Source of the DNA: Rhizobium chutanense
GTDB taxonomy: Bacteria; Pseudomonadota; Alphaproteobacteria; Rhizobiales; Rhizobiaceae
Direction of reading: 5' to 3'
Length of the DNA stretch: 64,000 bases
NCBI RefSeq assembly: GCF_002531935.1
Contig: NZ_NWSV01000025.1
Location: 1-64,000, forward strand
Notes under the pieces: generated by a model
The model's input: only the letters and a program-made list of their open reading frames with translations
Told to the model about the DNA's origin: nothing
Databases searched by the model: none
Position numbers and translations under genes: made by a program
Shown here: positions 25,476 through 34,208 of the stretch, piece after piece
Layout of the letters: every line of letters starts with the position of its first letter
How positions within the stretch are numbered: position 1 is the stretch's first letter

Positions 25476-25748
25476 ATGCCCATAGGCAAAACCATGGAAG
25501 CAGCGCTGAACGAGCTGAGACAGGCGATTTCGAGCCTCGAAAACGCCGTCGACATGCGTATCGAGCGGCAGCGCGAGCAGGGCGAGATCGAAGGCGAGGT
25601 GCGGCGCGTGCACGCCGACCGCTCCCGGCTGGCCCAGGAGCTCGACCAGGCTGAATTCCGCGCCAACCGGCTGGAAGAGGTCAATCGCGAGGTGTCGCGG
25701 CGGCTGGTGACGGCCATGGAAACGATCCGCGCGGTTCTGGATCGCTGA
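25476..25748 (+). CDS. DUF4164 family coiled-coil protein
   Basis: The 90-residue protein is almost all charged coiled coil (EAALNELRQAISSLENAVD, then RRVHADRSRLAQELDQAEFR). It matches the small DUF4164 family that precedes zapA in rhizobia. Two adjacent ATG codons occur; the second (25476) has the better spacing, 5 bases after GGGAAGG. It lies 16 bases before zapA and is surely co-transcribed. A role in cell division with ZapA is suggested only by this pairing. Confidence 0.85.
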   Translation: MPIGKTMEAALNELRQAISSLENAVDMRIERQREQGEIEGEVRRVHADRSRLAQELDQAEFRANRLEEVNREVSRRLVTAMETIRAVLDR

Positions 25749-25764
25749 TAAGAAAGAACTTGGT

Positions 25765-26142
25765 ATGGCGCAGGTGACGGTAACGATCGACGGCAAGGCC
25801 TATCGCATGGCCTGCGAGGAAGGGCAGGAGGACCACCTGACCGATCTCGCCACCCGTTTCGACCACTATGTCGGCCATCTCAAGGGGCAGTTCGGGGAAA
25901 TCGGCGATCTGAGGATCACGGTCATGGCCGGTATCATGATCATGGATGAGATTGCCGAGCTGACGCGCCGGATCGCCGGGCTGGAATCCGAACTCGAGTC
26001 TTTGCGCGGTAACCGCGACACGGTGCTTGCGGCAACCGCCCGCACCGAAGAAAATCTGGCGGCGGCACTCAGTGAGGTTTCGAGCCGCATTCGCGGCATT
26101 ACCGACAAGCTGAACGGTCGGCCCGCCCCCGAACTCAATTGA
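25765..26142 (+). CDS. zapA: Cell division protein ZapA
   Basis: ZapA stabilises FtsZ bundles at midcell. The 125-residue protein has the family N-terminal beta-rich domain (VTVTIDGKAYRMACEEGQED, then HLTDLATRFDHYV) followed by a coiled-coil helix with a C-terminal extension (to residue 125), typical of alphaproteobacterial forms. It follows the DUF4164 gene by 16 bases and is followed by the 6S RNA gene, an arrangement known in many proteobacteria. Confidence 0.92.
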   Translation: MAQVTVTIDGKAYRMACEEGQEDHLTDLATRFDHYVGHLKGQFGEIGDLRITVMAGIMIMDEIAELTRRIAGLESELESLRGNRDTVLAATARTEENLAAALSEVSSRIRGITDKLNGRPAPELN

Positions 26143-26204
26143 TCTCAATTAAATAAGAACGACCTGCCGCCGCCACTGGCGCGCCGGCGCAAACGACCTT
26201 ATAT

Positions 26205-26370
26205 ATCGCGATGCGGTCTGCGCCTCTCGACAGGAACCACAATCCCTGGGGCCATACTCGATCCAAAGGGAGCTGTCCCTGTCCGGGCTCGTGGGCCTGG
26301 ACACACGGTGCCCACCTACGTTTGTAGGCACCCAGGATCGTAAACATCCATCGGTGGTCGTGGATCGCAC
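26205..26370 (+). ncRNA. ssrS: 6S RNA (SsrS)
   Basis: This roughly 165-base stretch directly follows zapA, the usual place for 6S RNA, the long hairpin RNA that binds and sequesters housekeeping RNA polymerase. The ends can pair (GCGAT at the 5' side with ATCGC at the 3' side), as expected for the closing stem. The apical part is rich in pairing segments such as GGGCTCGTGGGCCTGG and GTGCCCACCTACG...CGTTTGTAGGCACC. A TATATAT promoter-like box lies just upstream. The exact ends are estimates. Codon structure is poor on both strands, which argues against a protein gene. Confidence 0.75.
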
Positions 26371-26406
26371 CTTTCCTTTTTCGTTGACGAAGACGACGGC
26401 TCCGGA

Positions 26407-26438
26407 GGCGGGCGCGGCTTTGCGCGTCCGCCTTCTTT
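26407..26438 (+). terminator. Terminator-like hairpin after 6S RNA
   Basis: A 10-pair stem, GGCGGGCGCG with CGCGTCCGCC (one G-U pair), is followed by TTCTTTC. It lies about 40 bases beyond the estimated 6S RNA end and 25 bases before the end of the convergent esterase gene. Confidence 0.6.
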
Positions 26439-26462
26439 CAGCATATCGGTTGCTTTCAGGGG

Positions 26463-27947
26463 TTACTTCTTCAAGCCGGGGAGGGTGATCTGGAAGACCT
26501 GGAACATGGTGTCGACATCGGCACCGCCGTCCGCCTTGTAGGCGGCGCCCACCTGGAAACCGTCCTGCGTCAGGAAGTCGTTGTCATTGGCGACGAACAG
26601 GAAGTAGTCGTCCGGCAGGTTCGGGTTGAGAACGCTTGCAAGGCCCATGGCTTCCCATTTTTCCGACAGATTGTTCCTGTCGTTCGGCGCGCCATTGTGC
26701 AGGCCGAAGCGGGCAAGGTCGGCCTTGTCGTTGAGGTCGATGAGTGGCGTCAGCGTCGCTGGCGTCAGCGACGGGTCGACGACGCCCTTCGGCGCGATCG
26801 GCTTGCCGGCATCGAAATCGCTGCCGGCAATATCGGTCGCATCGGAAAGATCGACGATGTTGATCTTGCGATAGAGCGAGGTATCGCCCTTCAGACCCTG
26901 ACCGTTGCCGCTGTCACGGGCGAGCATCAGGAAAGTCTTGTCGGAAAGGGCGACGATTTCGCTCTGTGCGGCGATCGTGGTCTTGCTCTTGGCGTCCTTG
27001 AAGACCTGCAGCGGCAGGACATATTCGTGCACCAGTTTCAGGTGATCCGGATCGGCGGCGTCATAGATCAGGGCGCGGGTATTCTGACGGGTGGAGCTGG
27101 AATCGCCGCCGTCCTGGCGGGCGGCCGACTGCAGCACTGCGATGATGAACTTGCCATCCGGCGTCATCGCCATGCCTTCCAGACCCTGATTGTTCTGGCG
27201 GCCGGTCTCCGGGTCCTTCGGGTCCGGAGCGGATGCGCCGGGGCCGGGATTGTTGGAGGCGAAGCTCAGCGCGCCCTTGCGCATCGGCAAAAGCGCCTTC
27301 GGCGGCTGGGTGGCCGAGAGCAGGTGGCCGTCGGCGGAGAAGCGGTAGATATAGGGCCCGTATTCGTCGCTGACGAACATGGTGCCGTCGGCCATGCGGA
27401 TGATGGCTTCATTGTCGAGGGCGATCTTGCCGTTTACCGCCTGCGGCAGCGGCGGAAAATCGCCGGCAGCGGCGCGTACGCCCGATTCCGGGTCCAGACC
27501 GGTCATGTCGCCACCCTTGTCGTCGACAAAGAGCGTGGAATCGATGAGCTTTGCGTCGACGCCAGACTGTTCCTTGCCGGCTTCGGGTGCTGCATCCGGT
27601 GCGGTCGGCGTCAGGCCGATCGAGATGGTGTTCAAGCGCGGGCGATAGTCGACGGTGCCGACGGCGTTATAGCCCCGGTCGGGCAGCAGATAGAGCGTGC
27701 CCTTGTAGCCGGCGCCGGCGCGGCTCCAGGCGGCGGAGTCGATCGCCATGCCGGAGCCGGAACCGAAGGTCTCGCCGAATTTGTCGCGCTGGTTGGCCGG
27801 GATGCGGCCGATGCCGACCAGGCCCTTGTTGACGAAGGTGAGGCCGCCGACAGTGGCGGAATTCTCGGCGCGTGCGACGGCCGGAATGGCGGCGGATGCC
27901 GCAAGAATGGCGGCGAACAGCCGCGCGTATGATCTGATGTTCTTCAT
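26463..27947 (-). CDS. Secreted esterase-like phytase family protein
   Basis: The 494-residue protein has a signal peptide (about residues 1-27, ending VARAENS) and one large domain of the 'esterase-like activity of phytase' family. Features include LYLLPDRGYNAVGTVDYRPR, DNEAIIRMADGTMFVSDEYG, PYIYRFSADGHLL and NQGLEGMAMTPDGKFIIAV, which fit a beta-propeller phosphohydrolase-like fold. It should act in the periplasm or outside the cell. The substrate is not known; phosphate ester cleavage is inferred from the family. The gene is single and convergent with the 6S RNA gene. Confidence 0.88.
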   Translation of the reverse strand: MKNIRSYARLFAAILAASAAIPAVARAENSATVGGLTFVNKGLVGIGRIPANQRDKFGETFGSGSGMAIDSAAWSRAGAGYKGTLYLLPDRGYNAVGTVDYRPRLNTISIGLTPTAPDAAPEAGKEQSGVDAKLIDSTLFVDDKGGDMTGLDPESGVRAAAGDFPPLPQAVNGKIALDNEAIIRMADGTMFVSDEYGPYIYRFSADGHLLSATQPPKALLPMRKGALSFASNNPGPGASAPDPKDPETGRQNNQGLEGMAMTPDGKFIIAVLQSAARQDGGDSSSTRQNTRALIYDAADPDHLKLVHEYVLPLQVFKDAKSKTTIAAQSEIVALSDKTFLMLARDSGNGQGLKGDTSLYRKINIVDLSDATDIAGSDFDAGKPIAPKGVVDPSLTPATLTPLIDLNDKADLARFGLHNGAPNDRNNLSEKWEAMGLASVLNPNLPDDYFLFVANDNDFLTQDGFQVGAAYKADGGADVDTMFQVFQITLPGLKK

Positions 27948-28134
27948 GAAATAGCCTCTCGGTCAAAGCGTTGCTGCAACGGCCCGCCCAAGCAGGGCAC
28001 CGCTTCAAATGACACCCGGCCTTGGATTCGATCTCCCGATGGCAGACACGCCTCTGGATTTCGTCGCCCCATATCCCCGTCAGACGGTCTATGACGGGAT
28101 CATGATATCTGGATGACGCTTCCGAAGCTGCAAT

Positions 28135-29130
28135 TCAGGCCGTTGCTTGATCGACCGGATAAGGTCCTTCGGCGAAGTCCTCATCGTGGTAGCCCTTGGA
28201 GCCGACGTCGAGCGCCAGCGGGCTTCGCCACTCACGGTTCTCACGCAGGCAATCGAGCAGGAAGCGGAAATCATATCGCGGCAGCCAGCCAAGTTCGCGC
28301 CTTGCGCGTTCGTTGACATAGACGCGATCGAGCGTCGGGAACATCTTCCAGCCGCGTTCTGCATAGAGAGAGCCGGCACCGGGAAAGAGCCGTTCGACGA
28401 CAGCGGGGGCGTCTCGCCGGAGTGCTGCGAGATCGCCCGACGAAAAGGGCGTCGTGGCAGAGACGATATAGCGGCCGAAGCCGATGGCCGGCGCCCTTTC
28501 CAGCGCCAGCAAATGGGCGCCGACCACGTCGCTGATATCGACGCGGCGATGAAGCAGCTCGTTGCCGTGCGCATTTTCCGCCAAATATCCGTTGCGGATG
28601 CCGGGATCGTCATCGCTTTCGGGAAAGAAACGCGACGTCCTGAGGATGACGAGGGGCAGACGGGATTTGCGGGCGAAGAGTTCGCAGACGCCTTCGGCGG
28701 CGAGTTTCGTCACGCCGTAAATGTTCCTCGCTATAGGAAGCACGTCCTCGGTGACCCATGCTGCGGGTTCGCCTTCTGCCGGCGTCAATGCGGCACCGAA
28801 GGCGCTGGTGGTGCTGGTGAAGACGAAGCTTGAAACGCCAGCGGTGGCCGCCTCTTCGAGCAGGTTCAGCGTGCCGCCGACATTGGTGTCGAGGAAATCG
28901 CGATTGCCGTGCGTCGCCACATGCGGCTTGTGCAGCGTCGCGGCATGGATGACGTGGCTGATGCCCGACATCGCCTGCCTGACGAAGTCGCGGTCGCCGA
29001 TCGATCCGATCCTGTCGGTAAAGGCCGAGGGCTTGATATCGATACCGCGCGCCCACCGGCTCTGCGCTCTCAAGGTGCGCATCAGCGCCTCGCCGAGATG
29101 CCCCGCACTCCCCGTCACCAGTATCGTCAT
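28135..29130 (-). CDS. NAD(P)-dependent epimerase/dehydratase (extended SDR)
   Basis: The 331-residue protein begins MTILVTGSAGHLGEALMRTL, a Rossmann GxxGxxG motif of the extended short-chain dehydrogenases. The catalytic Ser/Tyr/Lys set is seen as FTSTTSAFG, then YGVTKLAAE. The ATG at 29130 was chosen since GGAGAGGATG lies before it; upstream codons do not fit the family. Such enzymes modify nucleotide sugars or related compounds, but the substrate here is unknown. It stands next to an XRE-type regulator gene transcribed in the same direction. Confidence 0.87.
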   Translation of the reverse strand: MTILVTGSAGHLGEALMRTLRAQSRWARGIDIKPSAFTDRIGSIGDRDFVRQAMSGISHVIHAATLHKPHVATHGNRDFLDTNVGGTLNLLEEAATAGVSSFVFTSTTSAFGAALTPAEGEPAAWVTEDVLPIARNIYGVTKLAAEGVCELFARKSRLPLVILRTSRFFPESDDDPGIRNGYLAENAHGNELLHRRVDISDVVGAHLLALERAPAIGFGRYIVSATTPFSSGDLAALRRDAPAVVERLFPGAGSLYAERGWKMFPTLDRVYVNERARRELGWLPRYDFRFLLDCLRENREWRSPLALDVGSKGYHDEDFAEGPYPVDQATA

Positions 29131-29227
29131 CGCATCCTCTCCTGACTCTTTGGCGGTGGACGCTATAAAGGCCGGTGTATGGGGACAACGCATAAATTAT
29201 GCACGGGAATACAGGAAAGCTGCAGGC

Positions 29228-29764
29228 TCAGTCGATTGTGGTGACGAGGCGGCCGGCGCTGCCGTCGGAAAGGGTGATCCGCTCCCAGGTAACAAGGCCG
29301 GCTGCGATCGGCATCGATGCATCGTCATTGGCGCCGGTTTCGAACGTCAGCGACAGGAGCCTGCCCTCATGCCAGCCACGCTCCTCCAGAGACTGTTCGG
29401 TGGCGGCGATTTCAGCGGATGCGTAGGAGAAAATCGAGCGGCCGAGAAAGGCGGCGAGCGGTGCGCGCCATTCCGCCTGGCGCGGGCGGGAGGCGGACAG
29501 CAGTCGGTGGGTGACGTCGCAGATCAGATGCACCGGCCGGATGGAATCTTCGACCAGCCGCTTGAGCGCCGCATCGGCTGCGGCATGTCGCGACGAGGCA
29601 AAAATCCGCTCCAGCCTGACGGCCTGCTCCGGCGAGAGGGGGAGCTGATCGCGCTCCCAGCGCGAAACGGTCGTCTGGTTGACGCCGAGGAGTTCGGCGA
29701 GATGCTGCTGCTTCATGCTGCGCAGCAGCCGCATGCGGCGAATGCCTGCCCCCGATATCGTCAT
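29228..29764 (-). CDS. XRE-family transcriptional regulator with sensor-like C-terminal domain
   Basis: The 178-residue protein has an N-terminal helix-turn-helix (IRRMRLLRSMKQQHLAELLG, then VNQTTVSRWERDQLPLSP) at residues 8-48 and a C-terminal domain of about 120 residues that resembles a small-molecule sensor (RPVHLICDVTHRLLSASRPR). The start MTISGAGIRR was chosen because the longer frame upstream is antisense to the ArsR gene region and not family-like. It lies 97 bases upstream of the epimerase gene on the same strand and may regulate it. Confidence 0.82.
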   Translation of the reverse strand: MTISGAGIRRMRLLRSMKQQHLAELLGVNQTTVSRWERDQLPLSPEQAVRLERIFASSRHAAADAALKRLVEDSIRPVHLICDVTHRLLSASRPRQAEWRAPLAAFLGRSIFSYASAEIAATEQSLEERGWHEGRLLSLTFETGANDDASMPIAAGLVTWERITLSDGSAGRLVTTID

Positions 29765-29841
29765 CTGCGCTGCATCCCGTGTTTTCGGCCAGCATAAGGT
29801 TTCGGCGGGCGGGCAGGCAAGTCGGTCCGGCAGCCGGATGT

Positions 29842-30174
29842 TTATTCCGGCTGGCCCTCGAGATCGCTTCTCAGCCGGTCGAGGATCGATAGGGCGTGGC
29901 CGGCATAGGCGCTGATCCAGCGGTCGTAGATCTGTTTGATCGGCAAGCTGTTCAGGTGGTTCCAGCGCTCGCGGCCCTCCTTCCTGGCGATAACCAGATC
30001 GGCTTCCTCCAGCACCTTCAGATGCTGCATCACCGTACAGCGGTCCATCTGCGGAAACATCTCGCAAAGCGTTCCTGTGGTCCGCGGGCCATCCTTGAGC
30101 AGGTCGAGGATTTCGCGGCGGCGATGATGCGCCAGCGCCTTGAAAACAGGGTCGTCTATTGATTCGCTTGACAT
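29842..30174 (-). CDS. ArsR-family winged-helix regulator
   Basis: The 110-residue protein shows the ArsR winged helix: FKALAHHRRREILDLLKDGP, then TTGTLCEMFPQMDRCTVMQH and LKVLEEADLVIARKEGRERW. The metal-binding cysteines of ArsR/SmtB sensors are missing, so it is not a simple metal sensor. It is divergent from an SRPBCC (AHSA1) gene, a well-known pairing in which the regulator controls the neighbour. Its start codon overlaps an inverted repeat (30173-30192) that looks like its operator. Confidence 0.9.
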   Translation of the reverse strand: MSSESIDDPVFKALAHHRRREILDLLKDGPRTTGTLCEMFPQMDRCTVMQHLKVLEEADLVIARKEGRERWNHLNSLPIKQIYDRWISAYAGHALSILDRLRSDLEGQPE

Positions 30175-30192
30175 GTTATGTTTTTATAACAT
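30173..30192. promoter_or_regulatory. Inverted repeat overlapping the ArsR-family start codon, probable operator
   Basis: ATGTTAT and ATAACAT are perfect 7-base arms six bases apart. The left arm overlaps the start codon of the ArsR-type gene, and the site lies 54 bases before the divergent SRPBCC start, so one bound regulator could block both. Confidence 0.65.
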
Positions 30193-30245
30193 AATGATAC
30201 CGGGTACAATGACAAACGGTTGCAATGGAGAAGAGGAGAAGTGCC

Positions 30246-30728
30246 ATGTCTCTCGGAATCCGTGTTTCCGGCCGCATCGGCCGTCCCGTCGCAGAGGTGT
30301 TCGACGCCGTCGTCAACCCGAAGAAGCTCAGCAGCTATTTCACCACGATCGGCGGGGCGAGTGCGCCGCTTGTCCAGGGTACGACGGTAACCTGGTGGAA
30401 GGATGCGGCGGTCGAGGTGGTCGAGCTTGTGCCTGAAAGCCGCATCGTGCTCCGTTGGGACGGCGGGACCGGCGAAGATAAGACGACCTATAAGACGATG
30501 GTGGAGATGAACTTCAGACCGCTGGAGGATGGCGGCACGTTGGTGACCATCGCCGAGACCGGGTGGCGCGAAGATGATGCCGGCCGGCGCGGCACCTATC
30601 TCAACTGCGAAGGCTGGACGCAGATGCTCTGCTGCATGAAGGGCTTCGTCGAATACGGCATCAATCTGCGCGAGGGCATGTTCCTCAGCGAAATGAAGGG
30701 TGAGCCGGCCAGCGCGCCCGATATCTGA
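30246..30728 (+). CDS. SRPBCC (AHSA1/START-like) domain protein
   Basis: The 160-residue protein is an SRPBCC fold member: IGRPVAEVFDAVVNPKKLSS at about residues 11-30, then strands ending in TLVTIAETGW and a long C-terminal helix (GWTQMLCCMKGFVEYG). Such proteins form a hydrophobic cavity that binds lipophilic ligands. The start at 30246 was chosen for the GAGGAG site before it. It is divergent from the ArsR-type regulator and the two probably make one regulated pair. The ligand is unknown. Confidence 0.87.
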   Translation: MSLGIRVSGRIGRPVAEVFDAVVNPKKLSSYFTTIGGASAPLVQGTTVTWWKDAAVEVVELVPESRIVLRWDGGTGEDKTTYKTMVEMNFRPLEDGGTLVTIAETGWREDDAGRRGTYLNCEGWTQMLCCMKGFVEYGINLREGMFLSEMKGEPASAPDI

Positions 30729-30858
30729 CGCGTGCATCGGTCCCCGCGGGCGGCACAATCGTCGCATTTGCCGATAGGGATGAGACTTCGCTTGCCTGTC
30801 ACACTGCGGGTGCTAATTTCCGGATCGATACTTCATCTCGATTTCCAGGAGATTCATT

Positions 30859-31890
30859 ATGCAGCTTGGCATGATTGGTTTGGGCCGCATGGGCAATTAC
30901 ATGGTCCAGCGTTTGATGCGGGGCGGTCACGAATGCGTCGTTTACGACGCCAGGCCGGAAAGCGTTGCCGAACTCGCGGGCCTCGGTGCGACCGGCAGTG
31001 CTTCGCTCGAGGAATTCGTCTCGAAGCTTGCCCATCCCAGAGCCATCTGGTTGATGCTGCCGGCGGCGATCGTCGATAAGGTGTTGGCCAGCCTGGTGCC
31101 GCTGCTTGAGAATGGCGATATCGTCATCGACGGCGGCAATTCCTATTATCACGACGATATCCGCCGCGGCGCCGAACTCATCACCAAGGGCATCCATTAT
31201 GTCGATGTCGGCACCAGCGGCGGTGTGTTCGGCCTGGAGCGCGGTTATTGCCTGATGATCGGCGGCGAGAAGGGCACCGTTCAGCACCTCTCGCCGATTT
31301 TCGCGACATTGGCGCCCGGCGCCGGCACGACGGAAGCTTCGCCGAACCGCACCGCCGAAGCGGCTGCGGCCAGCACCGCCGAACAGGGCTATCTGCATTG
31401 CGGCCCGCATGGCGCCGGCCATTTCGTCAAGATGGTGCATAACGGCATCGAATATGGCCTGATGGCCGCCTATGCCGAGGGCCTCAATATCCTGAAGCAC
31501 GCCAATATCGGCGCCGCCTCGCACGAGGCCGATGCGGAAACCGCGCCGCTCGCCCATCCTGAGCATTTTCAATACGACTTCAACCTGCAGGATGTTGCCG
31601 AAGTGTGGCGCCGCGGCAGCGTCATCACCTCCTGGCTGCTCGATCTGACAGCCGATGCGCTGCATGCCGATCCGGCACTGTCGAAATATGCCGGCCGCGT
31701 CTCCGATAGCGGTGAAGGCCGCTGGACGATCATGGCGGCGATCGATGAAAGCGTGCCGACGCCGGTGCTGAGTGCTGCGCTCTACGGCCGCTTCTCCTCG
31801 CGCGATAATGACGAATTCGCCAACAAGGTGCTGTCGGCGATGCGCGCGGGCTTCGGCGGCCATGTGGAAAAGCCGGCTCCGAAATCCTGA
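30859..31890 (+). CDS. gnd: 6-phosphogluconate dehydrogenase, short (GntZ/YqeC-like) form
   Basis: The 343-residue enzyme oxidatively decarboxylates 6-phosphogluconate to ribulose 5-phosphate. It has the N-terminal dinucleotide motif MIGLGRMGNYMVQRL and catalytic GPHGAGHFVKMVHNGIEYG near residues 188-206. It is over 100 residues shorter than the classical 470-residue enzyme, as in the short decarboxylating group that often prefers NAD+. CAGGAG precedes the ATG. No zwf or pgl is beside it; a GCCGCC/GGCGGC hairpin lies downstream near 31943. Confidence 0.92.
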   Translation: MQLGMIGLGRMGNYMVQRLMRGGHECVVYDARPESVAELAGLGATGSASLEEFVSKLAHPRAIWLMLPAAIVDKVLASLVPLLENGDIVIDGGNSYYHDDIRRGAELITKGIHYVDVGTSGGVFGLERGYCLMIGGEKGTVQHLSPIFATLAPGAGTTEASPNRTAEAAAASTAEQGYLHCGPHGAGHFVKMVHNGIEYGLMAAYAEGLNILKHANIGAASHEADAETAPLAHPEHFQYDFNLQDVAEVWRRGSVITSWLLDLTADALHADPALSKYAGRVSDSGEGRWTIMAAIDESVPTPVLSAALYGRFSSRDNDEFANKVLSAMRAGFGGHVEKPAPKS

Positions 31891-32089
31891 AGGCAGACGG
31901 CTTGTCGGGCCGTTCCGACAAAACCGTCCTCCTGAAATAGCCGCCGCTTCGTTTCGGGGCGGCGACGTTGCTTTTACTAGCCATCGGTATGGTTTTCCTA
32001 CTGCTTGCGGGCGGCAGGGGTCGCGAGTATCCATTGCAAAATGTCGGCGCCGCTTTGTACAGGCTACCGACATTTCATTGGAGGCGATC

Positions 32090-34204
32090 ATGGAGCGTGG
32101 CATGGCAGGGAGCTTGAAGGCCATCCTATTTGGCATACTGGCATTGCTTGCGCTTCTCTCGGCGGTTTCGCCTGGCTTTTCCCAAACGCCACCGGCGCAA
32201 GTGCCGGTCGCCGCGGCCCCGCCGGCCCAGGTGCGTGAGATGATGCAGCTCATGCAGACGCCGGAGGTCAAACAGTGGATGTCGACGCAGATGGCGGCGA
32301 CGCCTGCGGCCAATGCAGCGTCTGAAAATCAGATGTCGATCCTGTCGGGTCTGCTGCAGCATGCCCGCCGGCATGTTTCGATGGTCTCCGATGCGGCGAT
32401 GGCATTGCCCTCGCAGATCGGCAATGCGTCCTCGCTGTTCCTCGGCGAAATCACCGCCACCGGCTGGCCGCGCATGGTGGCGCAGTTCCTGGCGATCTTC
32501 CTGCTCGGCGGGATCGTCGAAAGCATTGCCCGTTATGCCTTTCGCCGCCGTCGCCGCCGGCTGGCTGCGATGGCGGGGATGCATCTGGCGCCGCGTGTCA
32601 TTCCGGCATTGATCTTCGCTGCGGCAACGGTGCTCACGCTTCTCAGCCTCACCTGGCCGCCGCTCAGCCAGAGCATCGCGATCCTCTGCGTCGTTGCCCT
32701 CATCGTTCAGCGCTTTACGATCTGCCTCGGCGGCGTGCTGGTTGATCTCATCGGGCTGGCGCGGGCCGAGGAAGAGCGGCAAGGCATCACCGCTCCGATT
32801 ATGCCGGGGCGCGCCGTCGCGCTCTTCTGGTATCGCCGTTGCGCGACCTTCGTCATCTATTTCATTTTCGGCTGGGCGGTGATCCAGTCGATGGAGCCGC
32901 TCGGTTATACCCCGAGCGCCCGGCTTCTCATCGGCTATGTCCTCGGCATTGGTCTGCTGCTGATCGCGATCGAGGCGGTCTGGTCGCGGCCCAACAAGGA
33001 CGAGAAGCGCGGCCACGGAATCTCCTGGGCGTTCACCGTCTATTTCCTGTCGTTGTGGGGAATCTGGGTCGCAGGCTTCAACTGGCTGCTCTGGCTCGGC
33101 ATCTACGTGTTGCTGCTGCCGCGCGTGCTCGCCGTCTCGACGCTTGCGGTGAAATCGCTGCAGCAGACCGAAGCGAGCTTCCTGGCCACGCGCCGCATCG
33201 CCACCGTGCTGCTCGACCGCGGCGTGCGGGCGCTGATTATCGCCTTTGCCGCCATCTGGCTCGGGCGGATGCTCGGCGTCGGCGCCGACACGATGGCTGC
33301 CGGCGATACGATGGTCGACAAAATAGCGCGCGGCGTCATCGGGGGCATTGTCATCCTGTTGGCGGCCGATCTGCTCTGGCACGTCGTCAAAGCCTATATC
33401 GACGGCAAGCTGCTGGATTCACCGCTGGATGGCACCGCGACGGACGAGGAGAAGGCCAGACGCGCGCGGATACAGACACTGCTGCCGATTTTCCGGAATA
33501 TCCTTGCCGTCGTGATCGCCGTCATCGCCGTGCTGATGGTGCTCTCCGGCCTCGGTATCGAGATCGGGCCGCTGATCGCCGGTGCCGGCGTCGTCGGCGT
33601 TGCGGTCGGCTTCGGCGCGCAGACGATCGTCAAGGACGTCATCAGCGGCATGTTCTATCTCTGGGACGATGCCTTCCGTGTCGGCGAATATATCGAGAGC
33701 GGCAGCCACAAGGGCGTGGTCGAGGCCTTCAGCCTGCGCTCGGTGAAGCTCAGGCATCATCGCGGGCCGCTGACGACGGTGCCGTTCGGCGAACTCGGCG
33801 CGGTGAAGAACCTCAACCGCGATTGGACGATCGACAAGATCAGCCTCAACGTTAAATACGACACCGACCTCGTCAAGGCGAAGAAGGTGATCAAGCAGAT
33901 CGGCCAGACGCTGCTCGAAAATCCGGAATTCGGCCCTCATATCATCGAGACGCTGAAGATGAAGGGTGTCGAGCAGTTCGGCGAATTCGCGATCGAAATC
34001 CGCCTGTCGATGATGACCAAGCCCGGCGAGCAGTTCGTCATCCGCCGCAATGCGCTGGCGATGATCCGCAATGCCTTCAAGGAAAACGGCATCGAATTCG
34101 CGGTGCCGACGGTGCAGGTGGCGGGCGATCGGGACGCGGAGGTCGATGCAGCCGTCGCGCGCTATGCTGCCCATGCGCGGGCGAATGGCGAGCCGGCGGC
34201 GTAA
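32090..34204 (+). CDS. MscS-family mechanosensitive ion channel with N-terminal extension
   Basis: The 704-residue protein has a signal-peptide-like start (ILFGILALLALLSAVSPGFS), a periplasmic Ala/Pro-rich region to about 120, then several membrane helices. The MscS core starts near residue 484 with the pore helix (LGIEIGPLIAGAGVVGVAVG, then FGAQTIVKDVISGMF), followed by the beta domain and cytoplasmic vestibule to about 690. Channels of this type open under membrane tension and release solutes during hypo-osmotic shock. GGAGG lies 7 bases before the ATG. It is tail-to-tail with a DoxX gene. Confidence 0.92.
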   Translation: MERGMAGSLKAILFGILALLALLSAVSPGFSQTPPAQVPVAAAPPAQVREMMQLMQTPEVKQWMSTQMAATPAANAASENQMSILSGLLQHARRHVSMVSDAAMALPSQIGNASSLFLGEITATGWPRMVAQFLAIFLLGGIVESIARYAFRRRRRRLAAMAGMHLAPRVIPALIFAAATVLTLLSLTWPPLSQSIAILCVVALIVQRFTICLGGVLVDLIGLARAEEERQGITAPIMPGRAVALFWYRRCATFVIYFIFGWAVIQSMEPLGYTPSARLLIGYVLGIGLLLIAIEAVWSRPNKDEKRGHGISWAFTVYFLSLWGIWVAGFNWLLWLGIYVLLLPRVLAVSTLAVKSLQQTEASFLATRRIATVLLDRGVRALIIAFAAIWLGRMLGVGADTMAAGDTMVDKIARGVIGGIVILLAADLLWHVVKAYIDGKLLDSPLDGTATDEEKARRARIQTLLPIFRNILAVVIAVIAVLMVLSGLGIEIGPLIAGAGVVGVAVGFGAQTIVKDVISGMFYLWDDAFRVGEYIESGSHKGVVEAFSLRSVKLRHHRGPLTTVPFGELGAVKNLNRDWTIDKISLNVKYDTDLVKAKKVIKQIGQTLLENPEFGPHIIETLKMKGVEQFGEFAIEIRLSMMTKPGEQFVIRRNALAMIRNAFKENGIEFAVPTVQVAGDRDAEVDAAVARYAAHARANGEPAA

Positions 34205-34208
34205 ATCC

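Noticed and set aside
26135..26370. Two short minus-strand frames across the region after zapA
   Set aside because: They are antisense to the 6S RNA, have no ribosome site, and the sequence is better explained by RNA structure.
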